From Chitinophagales bacterium (GTDB lineage: Bacteria; Bacteroidota; Bacteroidia; Chitinophagales; LD1): DNA of 64,000 nucleotides. The translations under genes and the position numbers were made by a program. The DNA lies in NCBI GenBank assembly GCA_016786765.1, contig JAEUUZ010000051.1, positions 99,453-163,452 of the forward strand. Direction: 5' to 3'. The notes beneath the pieces were generated by a model. That model saw only the letters and a list, made by a program, of their open reading frames with translations. It had not been told where the DNA came from and made no database searches. This document shows, piece after piece, positions 54,576 through 63,446 of the stretch; the stretch's first letter is position 1, and each line of letters starts with the position of its first letter.

Positions 54576-55460
54576 ATGACACTGGCTCCGCAATTCCTGA
54601 AAAAAAGCGATAAAGTTATTCTACTGAGCACTGCCCGAAAAATGAGCGTTGAAGATATTCAAGCCGCGAAATCGCTCATTGAAGATTGGGGATTACAAGT
54701 GGAATTGGGCGAAACCATTGGGGCGGAGCATCATCAATATGCAGGCGATGATGCCTTGCGATTGAAAGATTTTCAACGAGCCATTGATAACGAAAGCATA
54801 CGCGCTATTTTTTGTGCACGTGGAGGATACGGCACGGTGCGATTCCTCGACCAAATAGATTTCAGCAAATTTCTTCGCTCACCCAAATGGCTGGTGGGCT
54901 TTAGCGATGTAACCTACTTACACACGCTTATCAACCACCAATTAGGCGTTCAAACACTTCACGCTAGCATGCCCTCGTTGTTTTCCCGAACGGAAGATGC
55001 GGCTATACAAGACATCGGAAAAATAATTTTCGGAGAAGAGATCAACTACACCATTCCGGCACATCCACTTAATCGAGGTTTGGAAATGACAGGGGAAACC
55101 ATTGGCGGAAACTTATCTATCTTATACAGTATTACTGGGGCTAAATCGGGCTTCGACACCAACGGTAAAATTCTTTTCATCGAAGATTTGGACGAACAAT
55201 TGTATCACATCGATAGAATGATGATAAACCTTAAAAGAAGCGGTAAACTAGACCACCTAGCGGGTTTACTGGTGGGCGGCTTCTCTGCCATGCATGATAA
55301 TGAAGTGCCTTTCGGGAAGAACGCAGAAGAAATTATTTTCGAACATGTTGCCGATAAAAATTATCCGGTATGTTTCAATTTTCCGGCCGGACATATACGC
55401 GAAAACTACCCAATCATCTTAGGTAAAAAGACCACCATTAAGATACCACATGTCGGCTAA
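54576..55460 (+). CDS. ldcA: LD-carboxypeptidase (S66 family)
   Basis: 294 residues. Nucleophile S110 in GFSDVT, preceded by CARGGYGTVR, catalytic Glu in FIEDLDEQLYHIDRM and His in AGHIRENYPI. It removes the terminal D-Ala from tetrapeptides during cytoplasmic murein recycling. Its end overlaps the start of the next gene by 11 nt, so translation is likely coupled. The window also carries a GlcNAc-kinase-like gene, which would fit peptidoglycan recycling. Confidence 0.95.
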   Translation: MTLAPQFLKKSDKVILLSTARKMSVEDIQAAKSLIEDWGLQVELGETIGAEHHQYAGDDALRLKDFQRAIDNESIRAIFCARGGYGTVRFLDQIDFSKFLRSPKWLVGFSDVTYLHTLINHQLGVQTLHASMPSLFSRTEDAAIQDIGKIIFGEEINYTIPAHPLNRGLEMTGETIGGNLSILYSITGAKSGFDTNGKILFIEDLDEQLYHIDRMMINLKRSGKLDHLAGLLVGGFSAMHDNEVPFGKNAEEIIFEHVADKNYPVCFNFPAGHIRENYPIILGKKTTIKIPHVG

Positions 55461-55965
55461 AATTATTTTTTTAGGACCCGAATCTACCGGAAAATCAACA
55501 ATCAGTGCTGAAATAGCAAAACTGTGCAATGCAGTATTTGTGAATGAATATGCAAGAACATATCTGAATGAACATGGTACAGATTACAGCTATACCGATG
55601 TAGTTAAAATAGCCGAAACTCAAGCGCAGTTGGAGCGAGAAGCTGAAGCCACCAAAAAAATTGTTATTTGCGATACCGATTTAATCACTATCAAAATTTG
55701 GATGGAATATTACAATTGGAATGTTCCTGAATGGATCGAATCATTTATCGTGAAACATCTTGCCAACAAGTATTTGCTCCTTTATCCCGACATTCCCTGG
55801 ATGGCCGATGAACAAAGAAAAAATCCAACCGATAGAATAGAACTATTCAACCGATTTGAGCAGCACTTAATTAGACTAAATGTAAGCTATAGCATTATCA
55901 AAGGAATCGGGCAAACACGATTTGAAAATTGTTTAAAAGAAGTTCATAAAACAACGCTGCTTTAA
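55450..55965 (+). CDS. NadR-like P-loop kinase
   Basis: 171 residues. Walker A GPESTGKST (9-17) and the NadR ribosylnicotinamide-kinase pattern VNEYARTYLNEHGTDY, CDTDLITIKIW, YLLLYPDIPWMADEQR. In NadR proteins this domain phosphorylates nicotinamide riboside; here it is alone, without the nucleotidyltransferase half. It is a cytoplasmic enzyme in NAD salvage (inference). It starts inside the end of ldcA. Confidence 0.85.
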   Translation: MSAKIIFLGPESTGKSTISAEIAKLCNAVFVNEYARTYLNEHGTDYSYTDVVKIAETQAQLEREAEATKKIVICDTDLITIKIWMEYYNWNVPEWIESFIVKHLANKYLLLYPDIPWMADEQRKNPTDRIELFNRFEQHLIRLNVSYSIIKGIGQTRFENCLKEVHKTTLL

Positions 55966-55967
55966 CT

Positions 55968-58067
55968 TCAATTGAGATGCTTCATCACATCTTCATCAAT
56001 ATTATCTTTCGATACTTTAATTCCCGATAGCTCAACTCCTAGAGAGCTTACCCCATAAACCTTCACTGATTTATCGCTCATAACTGTAACTTCTCCTACA
56101 AGATTAGTTTTGAAGGAATGTCGCAGATTATTGGCAGTTTCGGTTAAAAGCAACTGACTTGGTTGAGCGAACTTCTCTATCTCCGATGCTATTTGAACGG
56201 TATTCCCCCAAATATCTTCGCTTACTGTTCGAACGGCAACAACACCACCTATAATACTACCGGAGTGTATGCCAATCCGCATTTCAAAAGAAGGCAAACC
56301 ATCTGCTGCACGTTTCTGCTGAATATCACTTAAACGTTGTAATATTTCCAATCCTGCTTTCAATAAATTATCTAAGCTTTCAGCTTCATTATTATTATGT
56401 AATCCACTAATGCACAGATAGCCGTCAACCATTGTTTTCATGGCATCCAATTGATATTTCCGTGTGGTTTCATCTAACATTTTGAACGCAACATCTAAGT
56501 GATCCATCAAATCCATAGGATCAAATTCACTTTCCTTCTTCGCAAAGTCAACAAAATCAACAAACATAACGCTCACAAAACGTTCTTGTGAAGCTGAAGA
56601 ATTTGTTTTCAAACGCTTCTCGATTTCAGCCGGTAAAACGCCTTGAATGATTTTCTCTGAATTTTCTTTTTGGATTTGAAGAATTCCATTTCTTTCTGCA
56701 AGCAGTATCCTTGCAATTTTATTCTTTCTGTATGCAATTGTAGCTGTGGCCAGTAAGGCAATTAACGACAATACAGCAAAGATACCTGAAACAATAGCAA
56801 TGCGGAAACGCTTACTCTTTTCAGCATTCACTTCATCTTTCAATTCTTGTTCTATACGTTGCGCTTCTTGAATTTTAGAAAACTCATAATTCATCTGCAA
56901 TTGTGTTACCTTTTTGGCATTATCTATATTAAACAACTTTTCGTTGATTTGGCGTCCCATTTTTGCATATTGGTAAGCCCCTTTGTAATCTCTTTTCTGT
57001 TCATAAATATAAGCCAATCCTTCATAGGCGGTTTGTAAAGCGCTGCTCGAGCCAATTTTCTTTGCCAATACACTCGCCTGTTTATAGTAATCTTCAGCTT
57101 GGGTGTACTTCTTGTTCACCGAATTTAAATAACCCAATGCATTCAACACATCGATGGAGCCTATGTTATCGTTCATCTTCTCGTACAGGGCATGCGATGC
57201 TTTGAAGTTCTTTTCCGCATCTGCATACTGTTTCTGCTGCACTTTCAAAAAGCCCATATTCATAAGGTTTAGGGCTAGGGTAGAATTATATTTTAATCCT
57301 TCTGAAAGTTTTAGCGAATAGCTGATATACTCTTCGGCCTTTTGCAAACTCCCAATTTTTAGATAGTTTGAACCAATATTACAAGCAGCATCCGACTCGC
57401 CTAATTTGTTACCTATCTTTTTGTTGAGCTGAAGTCCCTTTTGAAAATACTCGTTCGATTTTTCAATATTACCTTGTAGCGTATTAATATTGCCTAATTG
57501 CAAATAAGCATTCCCTAATCCTGTATTATCGTTTACCTCTTCAGATATTTTCATGGCATTGAGATAATGCCCGGTTGCCTTTGCAAAATCATTTCGTGAT
57601 AAAGAAATCAACCCTTCCGATATTTCACACTCGCTCTGTAACCGTTGATTCTTAATTTTGATGGAAATAGCACAAGCTTGTTCAATCACTTTCTGTGCCT
57701 GATTAAAGTTTCCGGAAGAGCGGAGAAAATCAGCATAGTCTTTTAATGCCGTAGCATACATTTGTGTATTCCCACTTTTTTTGAACAACTCCGATGCTTT
57801 TAAAAAATCATTTCCGCTTTCTTTGATTTTACCGGCATTGAAATTCAAACGTCCTTTCAGCCAATAGGCTTCGGCCTGCCCATCTACATATTGAATTTTT
57901 TCAGATAGTAATAATGCCTTATTGGCAAATTCAGCTGACTTTTCGTTATCGGATGAGAGATAACCATTGGCCAACTGTAAGTGCTGCTTGATGATTGACT
58001 GCTCATCCATAGCCTGTGTGGCGCTGAAACAGAGTAAAACAAAAAGTGCTAGTAGATTTTTCTTCAT
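55968..58067 (-). CDS. TPR protein with a class III cyclase-like domain; catalytic residues altered
   Basis: 699 residues. Signal peptide (1-15), about nine TPR units (20-400), one membrane helix (about 425-447), a short linker, and a C-terminal nucleotide cyclase homology domain (about 490-670: FVDFVDFAKKE, KTMVDGYLCISG, RIGIHSGSIIGG, SEDIWGNTVQIASEIEKFA). Metal-binding Asp residues and the Lys of KTM are kept, but the catalytic Asn is Gln and the transition-state Arg is Glu (QIASE instead of NVASR). It may be an inactive or altered cyclase. The TPR part faces the periplasm. Confidence 0.9.
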   Translation of the reverse strand: MKKNLLALFVLLCFSATQAMDEQSIIKQHLQLANGYLSSDNEKSAEFANKALLLSEKIQYVDGQAEAYWLKGRLNFNAGKIKESGNDFLKASELFKKSGNTQMYATALKDYADFLRSSGNFNQAQKVIEQACAISIKIKNQRLQSECEISEGLISLSRNDFAKATGHYLNAMKISEEVNDNTGLGNAYLQLGNINTLQGNIEKSNEYFQKGLQLNKKIGNKLGESDAACNIGSNYLKIGSLQKAEEYISYSLKLSEGLKYNSTLALNLMNMGFLKVQQKQYADAEKNFKASHALYEKMNDNIGSIDVLNALGYLNSVNKKYTQAEDYYKQASVLAKKIGSSSALQTAYEGLAYIYEQKRDYKGAYQYAKMGRQINEKLFNIDNAKKVTQLQMNYEFSKIQEAQRIEQELKDEVNAEKSKRFRIAIVSGIFAVLSLIALLATATIAYRKNKIARILLAERNGILQIQKENSEKIIQGVLPAEIEKRLKTNSSASQERFVSVMFVDFVDFAKKESEFDPMDLMDHLDVAFKMLDETTRKYQLDAMKTMVDGYLCISGLHNNNEAESLDNLLKAGLEILQRLSDIQQKRAADGLPSFEMRIGIHSGSIIGGVVAVRTVSEDIWGNTVQIASEIEKFAQPSQLLLTETANNLRHSFKTNLVGEVTVMSDKSVKVYGVSSLGVELSGIKVSKDNIDEDVMKHLN

Positions 58068-58108
58068 ACTAGCACAAGTTAATGTATTTTTTAATATCTG
58101 TCAATTAT

Positions 58109-59758
58109 TTACAGTTTTCTGTGGCCAACCCAAACAAATCGTTTGTTTACATATTCAGGGTTAGAGAAAGATGCATTTCCGGCCGGATTTCCTCCGGTAA
58201 CATGAAAATCGGAAAATGCTGCGTGTTGGTTTACAAAAATGCCACCGGTTAAATTGAACGATACCGGGGCAAACACCGATTCCATTTCTTCTGCAATTAA
58301 TTTTTCGGTGGCTCCATCGGTTGTATATGCAGCACAAGTAATAGCACCATGTTTTGCGGCCATTTCTTTTGCTAATTCAACAGAATGTTCTGTGTTTTTT
58401 GTTTTAATCACTAAAACAATTGGGCCAAACAATTCGTTTTCATAGATACCGAAATCTTTTGCATCTACTTCTAACACTACATGAGAAGATGTTCTTGCAT
58501 TCGGGAACTCGGGATTAGCAATCGTTTCAGGCGCCAACAAAACAGTGGCAATATCTTTTACTGCATCAACACGCTTTAATGTGGCTTCATTCTGAATTGC
58601 ACCAAAAGTTCCCGGTCCCATTTGCGGATGCTTGGCAATACCCGATAATGCGCCACAGAAGGCTTTCACCACTTCATCATACGTAACGGTTTGGTCGCCA
58701 ACTTTAATACCTCCTGCAGGAATAAAAATATTTTGCGGAGCAGTACACATTTGTCCGGTGTAAAGCGATGCTGCAAAGGCTAAATTTTGTGTAACGGCAT
58801 TCAAATCTGCAACAGAGTCAAGAATTACCGAATTCACTCCGGCTTTTTCGGTGAACGTAACTTTACCCGGAAGCGATTCTACATATGCACCAAATGCGCT
58901 TCCTCCTGTATAGTCAATCAATTTTACTAGCGGATTTTGCGCTAATTCTTTAGTGATAGGTTTTGAAGCAGTGTCTACCGCCAACTGACAAATATTAATA
59001 TCCAAACCTTTTGCTTGTAATGCTTTTTGAATTTCGGCAACAACAATTGCAATTGGGTATATCGATTTGGGATGTGGTTTTACTATGGCTGTATTGCCTG
59101 TGATTAACGTAGCGAAAAGCCCAGGTACCGAGTTCCATGTAGGAAAAGTAGAACAACCAATCACTAACCCAACACCCTTAGGCACAGGTTTAAATGTTTT
59201 CTCTAATTTAATGACAGATTTTCCGGCCGGTTTTTCCCAAGTTACATGTTCCGGGAATCGGGTTAACTCTTCGTAACCCATAGCCAATGCTTCTAATGCA
59301 CGATCGCTGGCATGCGGCCCCGATGCTTGAAACGACATCATGAATGATTGCCCGGTAGTATGTTGTGTAGCATTCGCAATTTCAAAAAATCGATTTTTAA
59401 TTTGTTCAAGTGCCAGCACTAAAACCTCTGCACGATCATCTACTGACACATTTTTCCAAGCAGCAAATGCACGACCGGAGCGTACAATTAAAGTATCGAC
59501 TTCAAAGGCAGGATAAGTAATGCCCAGTGGCTCTAACGAATATGGAGATACCTCTTCACCGATCCATGATGCCGCATTGGTTTGCAACAATTCAGTAAAT
59601 GGCTTTCCTAATTGATTTTTATAGGCTTCTAATCCTATTGTTGGAGCATCCTCGCCATACGCCTTTGGATGTTCAGGATATTGCGCGAAAAAAATTCGTT
59701 CGTGAATTGCTTTTACAGCGTTATCGATAATTTCTTTGTAAGGTGCAGATAGAGCCAT
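58109..59758 (-). CDS. paaN: PaaN-type aldehyde dehydrogenase (phenylacetate degradation protein)
   Basis: 549 residues, aldehyde dehydrogenase superfamily. PaaN-like features are the N-terminal RIFFAQYPEHPKAYG and the ALDH core with GCSTFPTWNSVPGLFATLITGNTAIVKPHP, the catalytic Glu in FTEKAG and the catalytic Cys in LYTGQMCTAPQNIF. PaaN lacks the hydratase domain of PaaZ. Its role in phenylacetate catabolism is by family; no other paa gene is in the window. A -33/-7 promoter is visible upstream. A sorting or membrane signal is absent, so it is cytoplasmic. Confidence 0.9.
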   Translation of the reverse strand: MALSAPYKEIIDNAVKAIHERIFFAQYPEHPKAYGEDAPTIGLEAYKNQLGKPFTELLQTNAASWIGEEVSPYSLEPLGITYPAFEVDTLIVRSGRAFAAWKNVSVDDRAEVLVLALEQIKNRFFEIANATQHTTGQSFMMSFQASGPHASDRALEALAMGYEELTRFPEHVTWEKPAGKSVIKLEKTFKPVPKGVGLVIGCSTFPTWNSVPGLFATLITGNTAIVKPHPKSIYPIAIVVAEIQKALQAKGLDINICQLAVDTASKPITKELAQNPLVKLIDYTGGSAFGAYVESLPGKVTFTEKAGVNSVILDSVADLNAVTQNLAFAASLYTGQMCTAPQNIFIPAGGIKVGDQTVTYDEVVKAFCGALSGIAKHPQMGPGTFGAIQNEATLKRVDAVKDIATVLLAPETIANPEFPNARTSSHVVLEVDAKDFGIYENELFGPIVLVIKTKNTEHSVELAKEMAAKHGAITCAAYTTDGATEKLIAEEMESVFAPVSFNLTGGIFVNQHAAFSDFHVTGGNPAGNASFSNPEYVNKRFVWVGHRKL

Positions 59759-59778
59759 GTTATTTTTTTTAGAGATGT

Positions 59779-59808
59779 CTAAGTTAATGGCAAATTTCTA
59801 AATGCAAA
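59779..59808 (-). promoter_or_regulatory. Promoter of paaN
   Basis: On the minus strand TTTG (59808 to 59805) and TAACTTAG (59786 to 59779) are separated by 18 nt. The -7 box has one mismatch to TAnnTTTG. It lies 20 nt before the ATG. Confidence 0.5.
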
Positions 59809-59832
59809 ATAATAGTGGGATATCCTAAAAAT

Positions 59833-59865
59833 TCAGAAGGCCGCCCCGATAGGAACGACCTCTGA
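59833..59865 (-). terminator. Possible terminator after the phasin-like gene
   Basis: TCAGA pairs with TCTGA and inner GG with CC, interrupted by single bulges. The hairpin is imperfect, and it is T-rich on the minus-strand 3' side. A second small hairpin (CCCTATTG with CAATGGGG, 59881-59904) lies closer to the stop. Confidence 0.4.
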
Positions 59866-59917
59866 TAACCAAAACCAAACCCTATTGCCCTAAGCCAATG
59901 GGGAATGTATCTATAAT

Positions 59918-60415
59918 TTAAGCTTTTGCAGCCTCTTCAACTTTAGCAGCAACTTTAGCCACTGCTTTTTTCACGGGTGCCGCTTTCTTAGCCACTGCTT
60001 TTTTAGCAGCAGCCTTTTTAAGAGCAACTTTCGCTTTAGGCTTAGCAGCAGATTTTGCAGCAGGCTTAGCGGCAGGTTTTGAACCTACTACAGAAGAAGT
60101 TGCAGACTTAACTCTTTTCTGAAGTTCCGTTTCTAACTTCTGAATTTTCTTAGTTAAAGAAGTGATTTGATTTAAACCGGTTTTGCCGTATTGGTCAACC
60201 ACTTTATTCAATTTCGTTTCCAATTCTTTTCTTTTCAATTCAGTATTGTGCATCACTTGATCAACAATTTTTTTCCCTTCACGCTCGTTGATTTTTCCTT
60301 TTTTAATCAACTCATCTACATTTTTCTGAACTTTCTTAGAAGACTCAGCTGCGAAACCAACACCTGCATATAATAAGTGTTTCAACGTTTCTTGGAATTT
60401 TTGATTGTTTGCCAT
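59918..60415 (-). CDS. Phasin-like protein with Ala/Lys-rich C-terminal tail
   Basis: 165 residues. The first ~105 form a heptad-rich helical domain (MANNQKFQETLKHLLYAGVG, KKVQKNVDELIKKGKINEREGKKIVDQ) of the phasin/polyhydroxyalkanoate-granule type. The last ~55 residues are a low-complexity Ala/Lys/Pro tail (SKPAAKPAAKSAAKPKAK-like), as in histone H1 or AlgP-like proteins. Phasin domains coat PHA granules; the tail would bind nucleic acid or another anionic surface. No PHA synthase is in the window, so the granule role is uncertain. Confidence 0.8.
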   Translation of the reverse strand: MANNQKFQETLKHLLYAGVGFAAESSKKVQKNVDELIKKGKINEREGKKIVDQVMHNTELKRKELETKLNKVVDQYGKTGLNQITSLTKKIQKLETELQKRVKSATSSVVGSKPAAKPAAKSAAKPKAKVALKKAAAKKAVAKKAAPVKKAVAKVAAKVEEAAKA

Positions 60416-60784
60416 TTTGTTTGTTTTTTATTGTTTATGATTTAATATCATATTCTGTGCCAAAGTATCAATTTAAATTTAATTAAATATGTTTTTGATA
60501 ATTTTTGAACCAGAACATTTTTGATAAAAAACCTAAAACACTTGATATTGTTGACGTTCGTAAAAATACTGATGCTTACTTCGTTTTTTATCTATTGCAA
60601 AGATGACATATTCTTTTGAAATAAACAATAGCAAAATGTCTGAAAACTTCTGAAATGACTGATTTTCGTCACATCATTTATTTTAATATTTATATTTTGC
60701 ATATATATTATTGTATTTTGTGGCTTTCAGCCTGAAAAAACTAAATGACTTTTTTTACACTTTCTTTCTATTATTGTTCCAACG
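60416..60784. other. AT-rich divergent intergenic region (369 bp)
   Basis: I find no gene here. It holds the upstream regions of the phasin-like gene (minus) and the exported hypothetical (plus). A perfect inverted repeat TTTCAG-C-CTGAAA lies at 60725-60737, 48 bp before the plus-strand start. TATTTTG-like boxes occur but none gives a clear -33/-7 pair. It also contains a TGAC-N8-GTCA, whose spacer length does not fit the FNR-like dyads near the left end. Confidence 0.5.
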
Positions 60785-61465
60785 ATGAAAAAAGCATTTT
60801 TTTTAACCCTACTTTTAATCTTTCGCGTTGGAATTTTTGCGCAAAACGGTAAAAATGACACAGAAAGCGATTCGCTTTTTAAAGCATTTCTTGCAAAATC
60901 AAAAGGAATTAAGTTTGACGAGCCAAAAACACAGCCCAAAGACACTGCTAAAGTTACAGTTAGTGCCACACCTAAAAGTACTTCTCCGCCAAATAAAGAC
61001 GTAAAAGCATTGTCATCCAAAGTAGACTCTCCCAACCGCGCTAAACCAATAGCAACAAATAAAAGCGACAGTAGTCTGACATCAAAAAAAGACACTTCAG
61101 CTAAAGTTTCAACAACAGTAAAATCGGACACAAAACCCGGACTACATAAATTTAAAGACTACAATAACACCTATGCACTAGAAGCAGAACGTAAAGGACC
61201 TATCGTGAAACTCTATTTAAAGATGGATGACATTGAACAATATGCAGAAGTTATTCTTGTGCGTTCACAGGCTGAACTGGGCAACTTCTCTGATGTTCGA
61301 CACATCCAAGTGATTAAAGGCGCTAACAAATTCGAGTATGTGGAAACGGAAGACCGCTATCCTTTACCTACTAAAGTGGGTGCTGCATATAAAATTAGAG
61401 CCATAACCAAAGACGGAGCCATCCGTATGTTTCCTGCCATTACACTCGAGCCTGGTAATAAGTAA
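60785..61465 (+). CDS. Exported hypothetical protein (226 aa)
   Basis: A signal peptide (about 1-20, FFLTLLLIFRVGIFAQ) is followed by a disordered Ser/Thr/Lys/Asp-rich segment (about 21-120) with many SK and DT repeats. A C-terminal compact ~100-residue domain follows (NNTYALEAERKGPIVKLYLKMDDIEQYAEVILVRSQAEL), which looks like a beta-rich fold. I do not recognise it. It may be a periplasmic or surface protein whose folded part stands off from the membrane. Confidence 0.75.
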   Translation: MKKAFFLTLLLIFRVGIFAQNGKNDTESDSLFKAFLAKSKGIKFDEPKTQPKDTAKVTVSATPKSTSPPNKDVKALSSKVDSPNRAKPIATNKSDSSLTSKKDTSAKVSTTVKSDTKPGLHKFKDYNNTYALEAERKGPIVKLYLKMDDIEQYAEVILVRSQAELGNFSDVRHIQVIKGANKFEYVETEDRYPLPTKVGAAYKIRAITKDGAIRMFPAITLEPGNK

Positions 61466-61558
61466 TTGCCGTTGAACAGAACCGTTTGTCCGAAAATTGA
61501 AAATAATACATTCGTAATATCATCTTAACTATACTTGCGGCTATCAATTTAAAAGCCA

Positions 61559-63121
61559 ATGAAAAAAACGATTTCGGCATTCACACTACTGGTACTTGCG
61601 TTCCAACTTCAAGCACAAAAGCAATTTCACTCGCAAATTGAATCGTTGTTCGATCCTGCATTAAAGCCTTTCTATTTTGGTGTTGCATCCGGAGATCCGG
61701 AACAAACAAAAGTAGTGCTATGGACCAAGGTATATCCGGAATCTTTAGCACCAATTGCTGTAAAATGGGAAGTAGCCACTGACACCACCATGCAGCAAAT
61801 AGTGGCAACAAATACTATAACTACCGATTCCTCTTCAGCTTTCACCGTGAAAGTGAAAGTAGACGGACTTCAACCCAACCAACATTACTTCTATCGTTTC
61901 ACAACAAATTTAGGCGTTTCAGCAATAGGCAGAACAAAAACTGCACCGGACAAAGAAGTATCAAATTTGAAATTTGGCGTTGTAAGTTGCAATAACTATC
62001 AGCATGGTTATTTCAATGCTTATGGGATTCTAGCCCAGCAATACGATATAGACGCGGTGATTCACTTAGGCGATTATATATATGAGTATGGTGTCTCCAA
62101 TAACAAAAAGAAACCGCAAGTGCGCAATCACATTCCCGAAACTGAAATTTTGAGTTTGGTCGATTATCGTTCGCGTTATGCGCAATATCGATTAGATAAA
62201 GATTTAATGGAAGCACACCGTTTACATCCTTTTATAACAGAATGGGATGACCATGAATTTGCCAACAATGCTTATAAAGATGGAGCTGGAAATCACCAAG
62301 AAGACAAAGAAGGGGCATGGGAGGCACGAAAGGCACAAGCCCGAAAAGTATACTTCGAATGGTTACCTATTGCCGATAATCCGGAAGAATCCATCATTCG
62401 AAAACTTAATTACGGTGGGCTGGCTGAAATTTTTATGTTGGATGAGCGGGCTGAAGCTCGAAGTAAACAATTGGAAAGCCCCACAGATCCCAACTTATTT
62501 AACAAAGACCGAGTGATGCTCGGTGAAAATCAAGCCGCTTGGCTAACCCAAGGCATAGAGCAATCTTCTGCAAAGTGGAAAATCGTCAGTAATCAAGTAT
62601 TGTTTTCAGAATTAGACGCCCACAAGTTATCCAAAAAACATGCTCGATTGATGGATTCGTGGGACGGTTATCCGGTGGAACGAAAAGAAATGATGGATTC
62701 TTTTTACAAGCACGGCATTAAAAACATAGTGGTTATAACGGGCGACATCCATACATCGTGGGCCTTTGACTTAGTCCAAAATCCACAAAACAAAAACACC
62801 TACGACCCTAAAACCGGTAAAGGTGTTATAGGTGCTGAGTTTGTTACCCCAAGCATGTCATCGCATAACCTAGATGAACGAGTATCAAAAGGCTTTGCCA
62901 AATTTATTGCTTCGTTGCTTAGAGGCAAAAAAACCAATCCGCATTTGCGATTCAACGACTTCACTAGCCATGGTTTTATACTTTTAGACTTGAATGCACA
63001 GAGAGCAAAAGCAACTTGGCTTTACTGCAAAACAATCAAAGAACACTCACTCGAATATTCTACGAAAAATAGCTGGAGTACACCTATTCATCAAAACAAA
63101 TTATCGAAGGATAAATATTAA
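61559..63121 (+). CDS. PhoD-type alkaline phosphatase/phosphodiesterase
   Basis: 520 residues. Signal peptide (1-20, QLQAQ). An N-terminal fibronectin-like domain (FYFGVASGDPEQTKVVLWTKVYP) is followed by the PhoD metallophosphatase core: GVVSCNNYQHG, HLGDYIYEYG, WDDHEFANN and ITGDIHTSWAFDL, with the catalytic D and H clusters. It hydrolyses phosphate mono- or diesters outside the cytoplasm, often under phosphate limitation. No pho regulator or Pho-box is evident. Confidence 0.93.
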   Translation: MKKTISAFTLLVLAFQLQAQKQFHSQIESLFDPALKPFYFGVASGDPEQTKVVLWTKVYPESLAPIAVKWEVATDTTMQQIVATNTITTDSSSAFTVKVKVDGLQPNQHYFYRFTTNLGVSAIGRTKTAPDKEVSNLKFGVVSCNNYQHGYFNAYGILAQQYDIDAVIHLGDYIYEYGVSNNKKKPQVRNHIPETEILSLVDYRSRYAQYRLDKDLMEAHRLHPFITEWDDHEFANNAYKDGAGNHQEDKEGAWEARKAQARKVYFEWLPIADNPEESIIRKLNYGGLAEIFMLDERAEARSKQLESPTDPNLFNKDRVMLGENQAAWLTQGIEQSSAKWKIVSNQVLFSELDAHKLSKKHARLMDSWDGYPVERKEMMDSFYKHGIKNIVVITGDIHTSWAFDLVQNPQNKNTYDPKTGKGVIGAEFVTPSMSSHNLDERVSKGFAKFIASLLRGKKTNPHLRFNDFTSHGFILLDLNAQRAKATWLYCKTIKEHSLEYSTKNSWSTPIHQNKLSKDKY

Positions 63122-63146
63122 GCCTTTACATTTGTATTCAAATCTC

Positions 63147-63380
63147 ATGCATATGAGCAATGCTAATAACGCGAATACCAACAATCAAGACAACGGTTAT
63201 AACGACCCTGCTCATTGGAAATTAGGTTTGTTTTATTTCAATAAAAACGACAAACGTATTTTCCCACCTAGGAAGTTTTCAGGTTTCGGCTGGACCATCA
63301 ATTTTGCAAACCCCCTTTCAATATTGGCTTTTTTGGGGATTTTTGTGATTATTTTCCTCATTACAAAATTTCGCAAGTAA
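63147..63380 (+). CDS. DUF5808 small membrane protein
   Basis: 77 residues from the ATG giving MHMSNANN; an ATG two codons later is equally good. The DUF5808 core DPAHWKLGLFYFNKNDKRIFPPRK is followed by FGWTINFANPLSI and a C-terminal membrane helix (about 53-71) with a basic end KFRK. Function is unknown. It lies 25 nt after the phosphatase gene. Confidence 0.8.
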   Translation: MHMSNANNANTNNQDNGYNDPAHWKLGLFYFNKNDKRIFPPRKFSGFGWTINFANPLSILAFLGIFVIIFLITKFRK

Positions 63381-63395
63381 TAGCTTTATGCAATA

Positions 63396-63429
63396 AAAAA
63401 TGGTCGATGAAACTTCACCGACCATTTTT
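63396..63429. terminator. Bidirectional rho-independent terminator
   Basis: AAAAATGGTCG pairs perfectly with CGACCATTTTT, and the loop adds a TGAA/TTCA pairing. T runs occur on both sides, so it can serve both convergent genes (the DUF5808 gene and the T9SS protein). Confidence 0.85.
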
Positions 63430-63446
63430 GCTTAAAAGGCAAAGTA

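Noticed and set aside
60654..60672. Third FNR-like dyad (TGAC-N8-GTCA)
   Set aside because: The spacer is 8, not 4, and the outer bases differ; it does not match the two dyads at the left end.
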